This document shows positions 42,580-55,750 of a DNA stretch of 64,000 bases, in pieces. Source of the stretch: Buddleja alternifolia. Its lineage: Eukaryota; Streptophyta; Magnoliopsida; Lamiales; Scrophulariaceae. Position numbers and translations under genes: made by a program. Each line of letters begins with the position of its first letter. Position 1 is the first letter of the stretch. Under the pieces are notes generated by a model that was not told the origin of the DNA, made no database searches, and was given only the letters and a program-made list of their open reading frames with translations. The DNA lies in the NCBI GenBank assembly GCA_019426215.1, contig CM033403.1, forward strand, positions 5,788,012 through 5,852,011, read 5' to 3'.

Positions 42580-44525
42580 ATGGCATTTGCTAAAGTTCCC
42601 AAACTGACTGAATCAAATTTTGACACATGGAAAGTCAAAGCATTTACATATCTCTGTTCATGTGATGATGACATGTGTGATATTATTTCAGATGGGCCAA
42701 TCAAAATATACAAAGTTATCACAAGAGCGCCTGAAGCCACGGAAGAAAGTCCCGATTGTTACGTTGAGAAACCAAAACAAGAATGGACTCCAGATGAGCG
42801 TCGAAGAGCTAATTTGGACAATGTTGGTCGTAACGCTCTATATACGGCTATTGGTGATAATGACAACTTATTTAACAAGATCAAGTCCTCCAAAACTACT
42901 AAAGAAATATGGGATAAGTTGGCTACGATTTGTGGTGGTTCAGCTCAAATCAAAGAAAACAAACTTTCCATTGCCGAGGAAAAGTTTAACGGATTTAAGA
43001 TGCTACCCAATGAAACTTTAGAGCAATTGGATATAACATTTACAGCTCTAGTTACAGAACTTACATCGTTGGGAATGGATTTACAGAACCGAGAAATGGT
43101 AGTTAAAATCTTTAAAAGCTTACCAAGTAAATTCTTGATGAAGACAACCGCTATGAGAGAATCAAATATGCTGGATCTCCTAACTCCAGAAGACGCCTTT
43201 TCATAGCTAAAAGCATTTAAGTTCGAGTTGAATTCTACTAGTGATATTGTGAGTAGTTTAGTGATTGAATCTGCAGCGCTTATGGCATCAATCAAAGGTA
43301 AATCGGGTAATATAGGAAAGAATTCAGATATCAATGAGGAAGAGGAGTTGGATTTGCTGAATAGATTCAGGAAGTTCTTGAGATATGAAAAGAAAGGAAA
43401 AGGTTTCAACAATCAAGGACAAAGTTCATATCAAGCGCCTTCTCCTGTGCAACAACAGTTTCAAGCGCCTCAGTATTCTGTTCCTTCACCCCAAGCGTCT
43501 ACTCAAAGTCTCCCAGCTCCAGTTGTCTCAAAACCACACATTGCAAGGTTAACAAATGAACTAAAGATGAAAATAATCTTTGTTATAATTGCAGGAAACC
43601 AGGGCACTACCAGGTAAATTGCCCTTATCCAAACGTATCTAAGCCCTCAAGGCAGGATTACTTGGATAGAAACCAATTCAGAAGCAAACTTCGTCAACAA
43701 GGTTTGCTAGCGAAATCAGAACCCGCATCCGCACCTGAAGATTTAGAATCATCAGAAGAAAGTAGTGATGATGATGATGAGACATTAGATGACTCAGCGC
43801 TCATATGTCTCATGGCCAGAGATGATGAAGCGTCTCCTGAGGTAATCAATGAATTATCAACTCCTCTTTCTTATGATGAATTACTTGACAAAGTCAAAAA
43901 ATACTACAATGAATGTCAAGAAGCTGCCAAAATATATCAAAATGATCTTGCTATTATCTCATCACTCACACGAGATAAAGTGACGCTCAGAGCAGAGTTG
44001 CGAGTTCAGCAACAGTGCATTGAGAAGAACCAATTGCTTGAGAGTGAAATTATTCAATTAAAAGGAGATCTTGATATAATAGTCAAGAGAGAATCTGATT
44101 TGATCGCTAGACTTGCTAAATCAGAGCAGCTCATCTCATCATTATCAAAAGCTTCTAGACAGTTGGATAATGTGACTGAAGTAACCAGATTATTTGGTGA
44201 GAAGACCGATTTAGGATGCGATAAACTGGGTAAACAATCCAATCAATCTAATGTTACGGCAAACAACAAAGGAAAGGGTGTTATCTTTGTTGAAAAAGGT
44301 TCACAAGGTCAAACTCAAAATGAACCAAGTGACAATGGTAAGAGGCCAAATGAGAAAGTCAAAGCTAACTCAGGCAAGGGTAAGGCTAAGGCAAATGATT
44401 CACAAAGACGGGTTTATCCAAACGCTAAAAAGGCTAAAAATAAGACTGGCCACTGTGAATCAAGCGCTAAGCGTCTAGCACCAAAAGTGCAACCCAAGCC
44501 AGCACCAAGGAAATACCAGCGTTAA
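42580..44525 (+). pseudogene. Copia B gag
   Basis: 42580-43617 is one frame with a single TAG at 43204-43206. It holds the gag core (VPKLTESNFDTWKVKAFTYL, NALYTAIGDNDNLFNKI, LPNETLEQLDITF) and a Gln/Pro linker with repeated QAP and QAS. The CCHC zinc knuckle CYNCRKPGHYQVNC is intact from 43581, but in another frame, so a one-base shift lies at about 43565-43580. 43662-44525 is the acidic stretch, coiled coil and Lys-rich tail. The protein would form the particle and bind RNA. It keeps the knuckle that copia C lost. Confidence 0.82.
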
Positions 44526-44799
44526 TATCCAAGACAGTCAAGATCATATTATCGATACTATGATGATTATGATTATGACTATTATTATAATCGAGGATAT
44601 TATTATACACCCAAAAATCACACACAACACGCTGTGAAACCCAAAAAGGCTAGTATTCCTACAATGAAGACTAGGCAAATATGAGTTCCTAAAATTCTAA
44701 TTCAAACTAACAATGCTACTAATGTTGAAGGACCCAAACAACAATGGGTACCTAAACAGAAATAGAACTTCCCTTTTTGATTGCAGGTACCTAGAGCTA

Positions 44800-44940
44800 G
44801 AGCCGATACATCTGTATGGTACTTTGATAGTGGATCGTCAAGGCACATGATTGGTTCCAAAGATCTTCTGATCAACTATCAAGCTGCCAATGGTCCTCAG
44901 GTTGTATTTGGTGACAACTCCAAAGGTAAACCAAATGTAT
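44800..44940 (+). pseudogene. Copia B protease fragment
   Basis: DTSVWYFDSGSSRHMIG carries the DSG active site of the copia protease. After VVFGDNSKGK the frame meets a stop, and sequence that normally links to integrase is shortened. Pol resumes at 44890 in another frame. Confidence 0.7.
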
Positions 44941-47900
44941 AAAGGTTTTGGTGACAATTTATTAAGCATAAGTCAATTCTATGATAAAGGTTTTGAAGTC
45001 ATATTCTCAAGTGATTATTGCTATATGAACAACGCTAAGACTAAGTCTACTAAATTGAAAGGAAAAAGAACTAACAACGTATATTTAGTAGATTGGGGTT
45101 CAACACTTGATAACAACCCAACATGTTTTGTTGCTAAAAGTGAATCTAAAATGGGTTGGTTATGGCATAGAAAAATGAATCACCTCAACTTTAAGACAAT
45201 CTCTCAGCTAATAAGTCAAAATCTTGTAGAGGGATTACCAAATGGACCATTTCATAAGGATCGTCTTTGTGACGCTTGTCAAATGGGTAAACAAGTTAAA
45301 TCATCGTTCAAGAGAAAATCTCATCTATCTACCTCTAGAATACTTGAACTACTTCACATGGATTTGTTTGGACCTGTTCTAATGATCAGTGTAAGTGGTA
45401 AAAAGTATACTTTGGTGATAGTAGACGATTTCTCTAGATTTACTTGGGTGGAATTTCTTGCATCCAAAGATGAAACATGTGATAAGTTAACAACGCTTAT
45501 TCGGCAACTTCAAATATTGAAAAATCTTAAGGTTGCAAGAATAAAAAGCTATCACGGTACTGAGTTGACTAACAAGATTGTTGAGAAGTTTGGTGCAGAA
45601 AATGGAATACATCATGAGTATTCAGCTCCCAGAACTCCCCAACAAAACGGTGTTGCTGAGCGCCGGAACCGATCGCTTAAGGAAGCCGCTAGGACTATGT
45701 TAGCAGAATCCAAGCTCGCTCCTAGATTTTGGGCCGAAGCGATCAACACTGCCTGTTACACTCAAAACCGCTGCATGATCAACAAACAGCATGGGAAAAC
45801 TCCATATGAATTGTGGAAGGGATGTAAGCCAAATGTTTCATATTTTCACGTCTTTGGTTCTAAATGTTTTATCCATAATAATGGATCCCAAAGCCTAACA
45901 ACTTTTGATCCTAAAGCGGATGAGGGAATCTTTCTAGGCTACGCCAAGAATGGAAAGAATTTTCGCACTCTCAATAAGATCAAATCAAAGGTTGAGGAAT
46001 CTATTCATGTTGTTTTTGATGATGTTAATTAAGAACCGAGTAAGGTTAATTTAAATAATGTAGGAGTTGAAGATCTATGTCATCAAGCGTCTAAGATTAC
46101 TATTGATGAAGATACTGACGACGATGATGAGATCTCAGTGTCACCTCCTAAGATTACTCGTGAGATTACTCTAGATAATCATGTAAGAAATGTTGATGAT
46201 CATGAAGCGAATGATCATCAAGAGCACACAAGGAATTGTGAACTTGGAGCGCCTACGCAAGAAGGTAGTCAAGCGTATGTTCCTCAAGCGCCTGTTCAAC
46301 CTCTTAACCCCTTCCAACCAAACAGATTATGGCTGCGTGATCATCCACCTGAGCAGATTATTGGAGATATTGAAGCACCGGTTAGGACTAGAGCCACTAC
46401 GTTCAATGAGGCTATGTTCACAAGCTTTCTATCTCAAATGGAACCTAAGAAAGTGGATGAAGTGCTAAGCGACCCAAGTTGGATTGAAGCTATGCAAGAA
46501 GAACTTAATCAGTTCGAACGAAATAAAGTTTGGATGCTAGTACCAAGACCAACTCATCAAGGAGTTATTGGAACTAGATGGGTATATAGAAATAATATGG
46601 ATGAGAACGGCATTGTTATAAGAAACAAGGCTAGACTCGTAGCTCAAGGATATTGCCAAGAGGAGGATATTGACTTTGATGAGACATACGCTCCTGTCGC
46701 TCGTCTTGAAGCAATTCGCATGTTTCTAGCATATGCAGCGTTCAACAAGTTTATGGTGTATCAAATGGACGTGAAGAGTGCCTTCCTAAATGGTAAACTC
46801 CAAGAAGAAGTGTATGTGGAGCAACCACTAGGATTCATCAACAATCATGGTAAGAGTATGGTTTACAAGCTAGAAAAAGCACTTTACGGGCTTAAGCAAG
46901 CACCCTGAGCATGGTATGACACTCTCTCTATCTTTCTTATTGGTAAAGGATTTTCAAAAGGCAGCGTTGACACAACGTTATTTAAAATTACCAATAACGA
47001 AGATATTCTCTTAGTCCAAATTTACGTTGATGATATTATATTTGGTTCTACTAACAAGCGTCTGTATGAGAAATTTTCGAAAATGATGCAAGAACAATTT
47101 GAAATGAGCATAATGGGTGAATTAACTTTCTTCTTAGGACTACAAGTTAAACAACTCCCTAATGGCATATTTATTAACCAAGCTAAAAATACACGAGATA
47201 TGATTAAGAAATTTGGTATGGAAAATGCATCATATTCAAAAATTCCAATGAGCCAAACGCTTAAGTTAGATAAAGATGAAAGTGGAAAGAAAGTTGATAT
47301 TACTAATTATAGAGGTATCATCGGTTCACTTCTTTATCTTACTGCCAGCAGACCTGATATTATGTTTTCGGTATGCATGTGTGCACGATTTCAAGCTGAT
47401 CCTAAAGAATCACACTTAATTGCTGCCAAGAAGATCCTTAAATACCTAAAAGGCACACAGAATGTGGGCTTATGGTCTCCTAGGGATTCTCCTTTTGAAC
47501 TAATTGGTTACTCAGATGCAGATTTTGCAGGTTGCAAAATAGATCGTAAAAGCACTAGTGGTACTTGTCAATTTCTAGGTGATATGTTAGTTTCATGGCA
47601 TGGCAAGAAACAACAATCCATAGCTACCTCTACAGCCGAAGCTGAGTATGTAGCTGCAGGAAGTTGTTATGCACAAGTATTATGGATGAGGCACCAACTT
47701 ATAGATTATCGAATAATCCTAGGTCCAACCCCCATTCATTGTAATAATCAAAGCGCTCTAGCCATGACTCAAAACCCTGTTCTTCATTCCAGAACCAAAC
47801 ACATTGACATTAGATACCATTTCCTTCGTGACCACATTCAAAAGAAAGATATCTCCATGCACTTCATTGGAACTGACAAACAATTGGCAGATATCTTCAC

Positions 47901-47970
47901 CAAAGCACTCAACGAAGAACGTTTTCTTACTCTGAGAAGTGAACTAGGTATGATTGATTTAAACGCTTAA
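44890..47970 (+). pseudogene. Copia B integrase, reverse transcriptase and RNase H
   Basis: A single frame of about 1027 codons with only two stops: TAA 46030-46032 and TGA 46906-46908 (in QAP-x-AWYD, one change from CGA). Integrase has the zinc site (WHRKMNH ... CDACQMGK), first Asp in HMDLFGP and Glu in NGVAERRNR. The second catalytic Asp is Tyr in IKSYHGTEL. RT has [20 protein letters not shown] and the active site YVDDIIFGS near 47022-47049. RNase H has SDADFAG, STAEAEY and ADIFTKAL. It would make and insert element cDNA; the integrase change and stops disable it. Confidence 0.88.
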
Positions 47971-48831
47971 TCATCAAGCATCATACTTTAACATATAATT
48001 TAGGGGGAATCCACTTGATTTATGTCTAAAAGCCTTCTTTGAAAAACAAAACAAATGGTACAAGTTATCAACTTTAGGGGGAACTTTAAAATTGTACTTG
48101 AACATAACTGTAAGCGTCAATGATCAAAATTTTCAGATCCATGATCATCAACGCTCAGTATTATTTTTGCATAAAATATTGGACGCTCAAACATAAAAAG
48201 GACTTTGACTTTAAGCGTCTATATTACAACATTTATAATGAATACCAACCAATGGTATCATGTTAAGCGTTGAAACTATTCCAATCAACTCTTAATATAA
48301 AAATATTTTCTTTACAAGCCATGCATAAAGTTTACAAACTTCTTTCGAAGTAGTGGGTAGACTCAAAAGTCTATTTTGTACTCTATTCGCACGCTTCTAT
48401 CACATCAAACTGGCGGGTAATCAAAAGTTTCTTTTTTAAAAACAAAATAACGGTTCAGAGATAGCACTTATTTGTGTACGTGTCAGTGTACAAACGGGCG
48501 CGTCCATTACACTCTGAAAATGCCAAACGTTTTAAAAATTTTAACTCAGATGTCAAATCTTTATATATGAGAATTACTAAATGTAACTTCTCTCTATTAC
48601 ACAAAACTCGCGTCCGCAGTTAATGAATTTATGGCTGAGATTCAAAACTATTTACACGTGTCTAAATCCTATAGAGACTAGAGAACACAAGTTTCAAAAA
48701 TTCTTTACTGTGTCATTTAAAATACAATTTCTGCAGAAAGATAATTCACTTTTACTCAAACATATCTGCAAAATTTATTCTATCTCTCTCTCAAAGCAAA
48801 AGAAAATCTCAGTTCATCTCTTTCACTAAAA
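47971..48831 (+). other. Spacer between pol and the extra ORF of copia B
   Basis: About 860 bases with no coding frame. TTTAGGGGGAA occurs at about 47999 and 48072. The GACGCTCA / AAGCGTC motif appears several times (48114, 48151, 48183, 48217). The extra ORF begins at ATG 48832 after a Ser/Leu-coding pyrimidine-rich leader. Confidence 0.55.
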
Positions 48832-51800
48832 ATGGCACCAAAGAAATCTTCGTATACTTCTGCTGAACTTACCATCAAGGTGACTGAAGGCCTTGTTGTC
48901 AACTGGAAATTTCTCTATGAACAACCTCAAATCAACCTAACAGACATGATGGACATGGTCGTCAAAGCTGGAATCAAACCGTTCTTGACCCAATACTCAT
49001 ATATGTTTCCGACTGAAGTCGATAACTTTGGAAGACTGCTAAACTTTCAGAGGACAAGAAGTCTATCTCTTGTCTAATTTCTTTATCCAAGACGGAGTCT
49101 CCAAAGGAATTTCTCTTATCTGCTTCCACCATTGCCAAGAACTTCAATCTTTCAAATGAGGGTGAGGCATTGATTGCATTACATTAAAATAGATCAAGGA
49201 AGCCTGGACAACCATGAGTGCGTACGACGATGTGCCATACACTCAATACTTCGAAAAGAAAGACCTGGTGTCCAAATACCGGCTGTTGGCTGATTTCTGC
49301 AGCAAGATCATTGAATGCCGAGTGGGAACTTTTGATAAAGTGAACCCAGTACAATTTCAGATGATGACTGCTATACTCCTCAACATCAAAATCAACTGGA
49401 GTGAGTACATCTTTAGAAGGTTTTGGGACAGTCTAAGCGCGTCGAATAAACATTATGGACTCTCGTTCTAAGCGACTTGTTGTACAAATCAAAGTGTGTA
49501 TACTTGTCTGGACTTCCGTTGAATAAGTCCAGGTTGCTGGGAAAAAGGATTCTGAATAATCTCTTCAATCCTCCAAAAGTTGGTGGTGCTGCTAAACCAC
49601 TGTCTGAGCATCTGGAAGTTTGTCAAGCGTCCAGTGCCAGAAGAAGTTGTGAAGCGTCCGGCTGCAATAAAGAAGAGGGCTCCCAGAAAGCCCAAGGTTC
49701 AATTTGTCGCCTCCTCTCAAAAGGTTGATGAGGAAACCGATGAGAATGCTGAGGACAAGTTACCTCTCAAAAGACGGAAGCTGGAAGGGATCATCAAACA
49801 AATAGACTTTGAAGAACCAGCTATTGATCCTCCCGCTCCACCGCCTAGGCTCGTTGAAGGAGTCAACGTAAAGAAAATCTTCAAGCGTTCCAGGACTAGC
49901 AAGCGTCGAGTTACTCCTATTCCTGAAGAGCCTGAGACTGATGAGCCAAACGCTCAAGTTGCTGTTAAGCCAAGTGCTCAAAGAATTGCTGTTGAGACAA
50001 GTTCTCAGGGTAAGTTTATTTCTTCCCACAGCATTTCTATTCCTACATCTGTAGAAGATCCTGATCTTATAGAGGATAGTTCTTGTATTACAGCTATAGT
50101 TCCAGCCGCTGCTGAAGAGTCAACAGATGTCCTCCTGGATATTGATATGACAGAAGTTGTCGCTATCGCTAAAGATGTTGCCGCAGAAGTTGCTGCAATT
50201 GAAGCTGAGGAACCTACTACTACAGAGGTTCAGACTTCCATCCTTGTTCAGGCTATAACAGAGGCACGCTCAGAAGGTCAGAGTGTTGCTGAAGACGTTC
50301 CAGCGCCTAGCCACTTCTTCAAACTCGACACACTGAAGACGATAGATCATTCAATCAACTATATGCCTCCAATCCCTGGAGAATTCATTCCAGTTGGCTA
50401 TAATGAAGAAAGTTACATCGTCGCTGAAAATGATTTAGCCACGATAATTGATAGAGATCAAGCTCTTGTGGAAATGCTGTTTAGTAACGAAGCCACAAGC
50501 ATTGAATTTGCATACTACTTGGCACTGGCCAATGGCGATCCTCTACCACCTACCTCAGCGTCTATACAGATTTTTGAAAAACGGTGTACTGATAGAATTC
50601 CACAAGGGGATGTGGACTTAACTTACTTTCTGGATATAGGACGCAGCAAGCCTTCAGGTTTTGCTCCAAGAAACTACAAGATTAGAGCCTATGAGCGTCT
50701 ACCTGTGGAGCTTTTAAATCCTGAAGAGGAAATTTTAAACAAAGAAGGTTATTCCCACTTTCGTTCAGTTGTGCATAGTGCTGCTAATCAGAGTCTTCCA
50801 AACCCACTAAGATTGTGGACAAATAAAAGTCCCTATATCGGTGAGCGTCCTGCCTCTCTAAACGCTCTCATTCAAGAAGAGGCTGATTACTTCTTACAAA
50901 GCGTCCTGAATGCAAACTATCAACTTGATAAGCATCGCTTTGAAGCCATCTGAGATATTCATCATGAAGGCTTTCGTGCCATCCTGAATTCAGGCACAAC
51001 CTTTTTCATGAATGAGGTTACCTGGTGTGAAACCTACGTTGGCCAGCGTTACAAGTTTAAAGACCTGGTCAAGGAACCTCACTTGTTCACAATCGGCATG
51101 CTAGATAAAAGAAGACAGTTTGCTCGATATTGCTTACAGCGCTGAGAAGCAAGAGTTGGGCCACTTGCTCTCTTACCCTATTTCCGTCAACCAATTGAAC
51201 GCTTTCTGTGAAGCGTTGGCTAGGATTGTAGATTCACCAATTAATTATAGTGGCCAAGCGTCAACAAGCGGAACAAAGCCTACTTCAGATTTGACGCTTA
51301 CACCTGACCAGCAGGAAGACAACATCAGACGTATATTGAAGATGCTCCCTCCTTTACGGGATTTTGACAACGTCTTCACTGCAAACCTGTGGAAGCCAAA
51401 TGGATCCATTATAAGACCTCTTTTTTGGGTATCCATTGCTTTTCTCTTTCCGACAGGAACTGATAGAACACTATAAATATGTACTCTCTTTACTCGAACA
51501 AAATCCGGACATCTCGCGTGCAGCCTCACCTTACGTTGAAGAATACATGGCAATGTACGTACCAGAGTCTGAGCGTCCATTGGAGATGCCAAAAGATAGA
51601 GTGCTACGCTTCTCATTCACTCCACGTGGCGATGCTCTATTCTTTATTAAAGCTCCTCGTTGTAAGATATGTGTTAACCACATGCTCCAGATCTTAGGAC
51701 CAGGATGGGTCATAGCAATGGACACTCCAATCCGCACTCTAAGGGATTTCTCGACCATTCCTATTTCCCGAGTAAATGAGTTAATCAACAGTTCATCAAC

Positions 51801-52198
51801 GGGTTTGCTGATTCAGATTTTGGAAGGCTCAACTTCAGATTCTATGACTTTAGTCATCTAACTACTGTCCCTTCTTTACCTTCCACATCTGATGTAGAAG
51901 TTGCCCTAGCGCCAATAGTGGAACCAGTTCAAGCGTCTCAACCAGAAGCTGTGCCGGACGCTTCAACTTCATCTGTTCCTGCGGTTGCTGAGATGGCAAT
52001 CCATCCGTCTGTCTTCAATCCAGATTTTCAACAACCATCTATAAAGTCACTAAAGCACACTTCAAGATTTAAACAACCAGCTACCTCTCCGAATGTGCTT
52101 CAAACATTTGTGCCTCTCCTCATTGAAGCGTTGGAAGAGATGAACGCTCAAGCGTCCAATCATGCAGAATCTCTCCACTGGATCAAGGAAGACTTAGG
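48832..52198 (+). pseudogene. Copia B extra ORF after pol, unknown protein, frameshifted and cut at its end
   Basis: Pieces are 48832-49077 (MAPKKSSYTSAELTIKVTEG), 49214-49471, 49580-50953 (457 codons, Lys-rich start then Ala/Glu/Val-rich, then VDLTYFLDIGRSKPSGFAPR), 51120-51476, 51436-51861 and 51918-52198. Frame changes separate most of them; 49214 and 49580 share a frame. Envelope-class copia elements (SIRE group) carry such a third ORF, often called env-like. I see no signal peptide or clear membrane segment here, so I do not call it an envelope. The end is replaced at 52199 by copia A sequence. Confidence 0.65.
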
Positions 52199-53065
52199 TA
52201 AACCACAAAAGTACCAGTGGAACTTGTCAAATTCTTGGAAAAAGCCTAGTAGCCTGGTATAGTAAGAAACAAAATGCAGTAGCTCTCTAAATCACGGAGG
52301 CTGAATATATGGCTCTTGGAAATTGCTATGCTCAACTTTTATGGATGAAACAAACTTTGCGAGATTACAACTTTCATTTTGATAAAATTTTAATTTTCTG
52401 TGATAACACAAGTGCTATTAGCATTACTAAAAATCAAGTACATCATTCCGTACCAAGCATATAGAATTAAAACATTACTTCATTCGGGATCATGTTCAAA
52501 AGGAGGATATTCAAATAAATTTTGTTAATTCAAGTTTTCAAATGGCTGATATTTTTACAAAACCTTTGAGCATTGAACAATTTTAAGAATTAAGGAAAAA
52601 AATTGGAATTACAAATTTGCCCTCTCGGTTATAGCAATTAATGTTTTTCCCGCCTTTCTCTCAAAAATATCTTTTAAAGCGGGATTTGGATTCTCTCAAA
52701 AAGGACATGAACCGGTAGTCATTAATAACTACCTTCCATGTCCACCTTTTTCTTAGTAAATGGCAATTTTCTCGGAGATAGTGCCAAGCAACTGCAAAAG
52801 GTAAGTCTTTTTATTTCGTTAGTCAAATTCTCTTCCTTTTTGTCAATACCTTCTCTGCAGAAATAAATCTAGCCAAGCTTCTCTCATCAATGGCGAAAAA
52901 GAAATCCACCAGATCCACTCATACCATCTATCCTTCATGAACAACCTCCATGGAACCACCTCACCTTTCTCCATCGTCATCACCACCATCACCTCTTAAC
53001 CCTAATACCTCTTCACACATACCTCTGGCTATCCGTGACAAAAACCCCAACTCTTAAAATACCAT
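52199..53065 (+). repeat. Copia A tail, copy 2, lodged inside copia B before its 3' LTR
   Basis: Switches from the B extra ORF to A RNase H at GGTAAACC, a short shared string at both source sites. It matches 39945-40799 and ends in the same ACCAT, but keeps about 24 bases that copy 1 lost near 40268. It includes AEYMALGNCYAQ, ADIFTKPLSIEQF, the 60-nt candidate intron (52801-52860) and the extra-ORF ATG at 52890. Confidence 0.85.
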
Positions 53066-54231
53066 TGATAGGAAATTTCATGTTAAGATTTTGATGATGA
53101 CAATTAAGAATCTTGTTAGACCCCAAAGTTATGTACACTTCAATTTCATAGATACTTGTATAAGCATTTGAACATTAGAAATGTATAGGATTTATTTTAT
53201 CTTTTACTTTTGACATTCTTAGATCAAGAAGTCGATTCGATTAAGCGTTTGATACTTTCTGACTGAGCTTATCAAGACTGCGAAATCTGAAGACTCCAAG
53301 GGTCCAAGAAATCAATAGTGAATGAAGTTTGAAGAAGTTCACTCTAAGCGCCTGACATGTTCTGAGTGAGGTGTCAAGTAACGAAGACTGAAGTCTCAAG
53401 CGTCTACACTTCTAAATAAAGTCTGAAGACTTTCCAAGCGTCTAAACATTAAATAAACCTCCAGATTAAATGGAACTTTCAGCTCATGAATGAAGCGTCT
53501 ATCAAATGACAAACATTCTCCTGAAGCGTCAGATCGAAAGGATTTGAATGCAAATATTCTCAGTGCATTAAATGCCAACGGGCATTTAATTCAAATGCAT
53601 TAAATGCTGATAAGAGTATTAAATGTGATAAGCACTTTCAGACGTATGGAGAAGCCATCCTATTGGACTGTCAACAATTCAAAGACTGCAGCACCAACTT
53701 TTGTGCAGCAGATTTTCAAGAAAAGGGAAAAAAGTTGTTCACTCGCGAAAGTGAGAGAGACGCGCGCTTGCATGTGTCAAACAGACACTTTTTCCAAGAA
53801 TGTCTATAAATAGGACTTTAACAACAAGCCAAATCTATAGAATTATTATCAAGCTAAATTGCTGTTGCATTGAAGTCTCATCAAGTTTTGAGACAGTCAA
53901 CCCAATATCTCAAACATTCTTTTTGAAAAAACTACTCTACTACTGAGATATTCCAGTTGTTTGAACTTCATCAAAATCAAACAAACTCTTTTAGAAAAAC
54001 CCCTATCCAAGCCTCGCGATCTGTGTGAAGTCGAAGTTGGATACTTGCATTATTTCTGGGTGAAAGAAGCAAGGGGATTGAAATGATTTGGAGCAGAAAT
54101 CTATGTGATCAAGGAGCTCAAGCCATCGACATCCATCTCTCCCTAATTTGTAGAAGATTCTGTGTGATTCTTTGAGAATCATTTTAGTGGATTGCCTCCA
54201 AGTATTCGAGGAGAAGAAGGACGTAGTTGGG
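53066..54231 (+). repeat. 3' LTR of copia B, first part
   Basis: Begins TGATAGGAAATTTCATG after ACCAT and is interrupted after TTGGG (54227-54231) by element E. TATAAATAGG at about 53805-53814. It lacks a stretch of about 40 bases near 53880 that the 5' LTR has. Confidence 0.88.
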
Positions 54232-55750
54232 TGACACGACAAAATCCTAGCAAGAGAACTAGGTCGCGTAAGTAGTAAAGTGGACGTTAAGTCCGGGTTT
54301 ATCGTATCCACAGGGACAACTATAATCTAAGTACCAAGACTACTATATTACTCAATTCTAAGTTAAATCGGTCGATAGAAAGGTTGATTAACTAATTAAT
54401 AAATACTAGAGAATAAACTAAGGCAACGTCACACCAAATAAAGGGAGGAAACAATAGAGAGAAACGATCAAGGCACATGGTTCAACCAATTATGCATTTC
54501 GATTGTGATTTAGGTTCTATTGGATTATTAGATTGATTTAGCTAAGGCGAAATTCCCTAACGTACGTACCACCCAATCTCTTGGCATAGCAACCCTATCC
54601 TTGGTAACGATTTCCTATATATCTCTATATGAAAACCCAATTAACGAGGATGCATTTAAGGTCTAGGAATTCCCCACGTGAATGGAAAGCCACCTAAAGA
54701 AACCGAGTCTATCTCTAGTCGGTTTAACTATAGGGTATTCAATGTTTATATCTTCCCTAGGTTATTATCTCTCGATCTCTAACCTAGGCATTTTATCAAA
54801 CACTTGGTGATCAAGCAAATGTAGCATTGAGATCAAATATTGAATACATAGCTAAAACCAAAATTAATCCAATAAACACCAACAAATCAACAATCAAAAT
54901 AACATAAATGGCCTATCCATGGCCTCAATCAAACAAGTTTAGCTCATATTCATGTCAAAAGTGCAAATATAAATCATACAAGTCATAGGAGATTTGAACA
55001 AATTCAAGAAACAAATATGTAAAAACTCCCTAATTCTTGTAGAGATGTGGATTCCTTGTTGAATTCTCCATGTTTTGACCTTCAATCTTCTCTTCTAAGC
55101 TCCCTCTCTCTCTATTTTCGTGTGGTTGCTGATATCCAAGGTCAGTTAGGGTAAAAAATGGCTAAAAGGGGTATTTATAGACCAACCCGCTGCCTCGAAC
55201 GCCGCGGCGTTCGTCCCCTGCTGCTCCAGCCAGTTTTGGTAAACTTCGCATAACTTTCGCTACCGATGTTGGAATTCACTGATTCAAGTTGCTGTAGAAT
55301 CCTAAAACAAAGATCTACAACGATCCAGAAGACACTAGGGCCGAAATCAAACGTTAAAGATGACAAAATTGTCTCACAAGTCACTGAATGAGAAAACTCC
55401 ATCGTAAGACGTCTCTTCCGATGACGTTTTCACCTCCTTCCCTACATATCTGATCTTTGTCTTCAACATAAGAAATGTACCTTTGCCTCTTATATTTCCA
55501 TTGGTATAAGAAGTGTGTAATTTGGACATGGGTAGAGAAATCTATTCCATAAACTCTAGCACTGCGCAGACAGTTTGTATCTTTATGCATGATTTATCTT
55601 CAATTCTTGTTCTTTTCTCCAAATGATATGTTATTCTAGAAAATATGAGAAAACAAGGGTCCAAGCATCATATGTCATCAAATTATCATGAAAAAAATCA
55701 AAACCAAGTCAATAAACGGGGGAAAACTAGTGTAAAAATAACATATATCA
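54232..55750 (-). repeat. 3' LTR of element E, 1519 bp
   Basis: Plus-strand ends TGACACGAC and CATATATCA. TATAAATA box on the minus strand at 55172-55179. AACGCCGCGGCGTT, a 14-bp perfect palindrome, lies at about 55199-55212, just downstream of the TATA box in transcription-upstream terms. Confidence 0.92.

Noticed and set aside
54003..54311. 102-codon minus-strand frame across the B LTR and element E boundary
   Set aside because: It spans an insertion junction, so it cannot be an ancestral gene.
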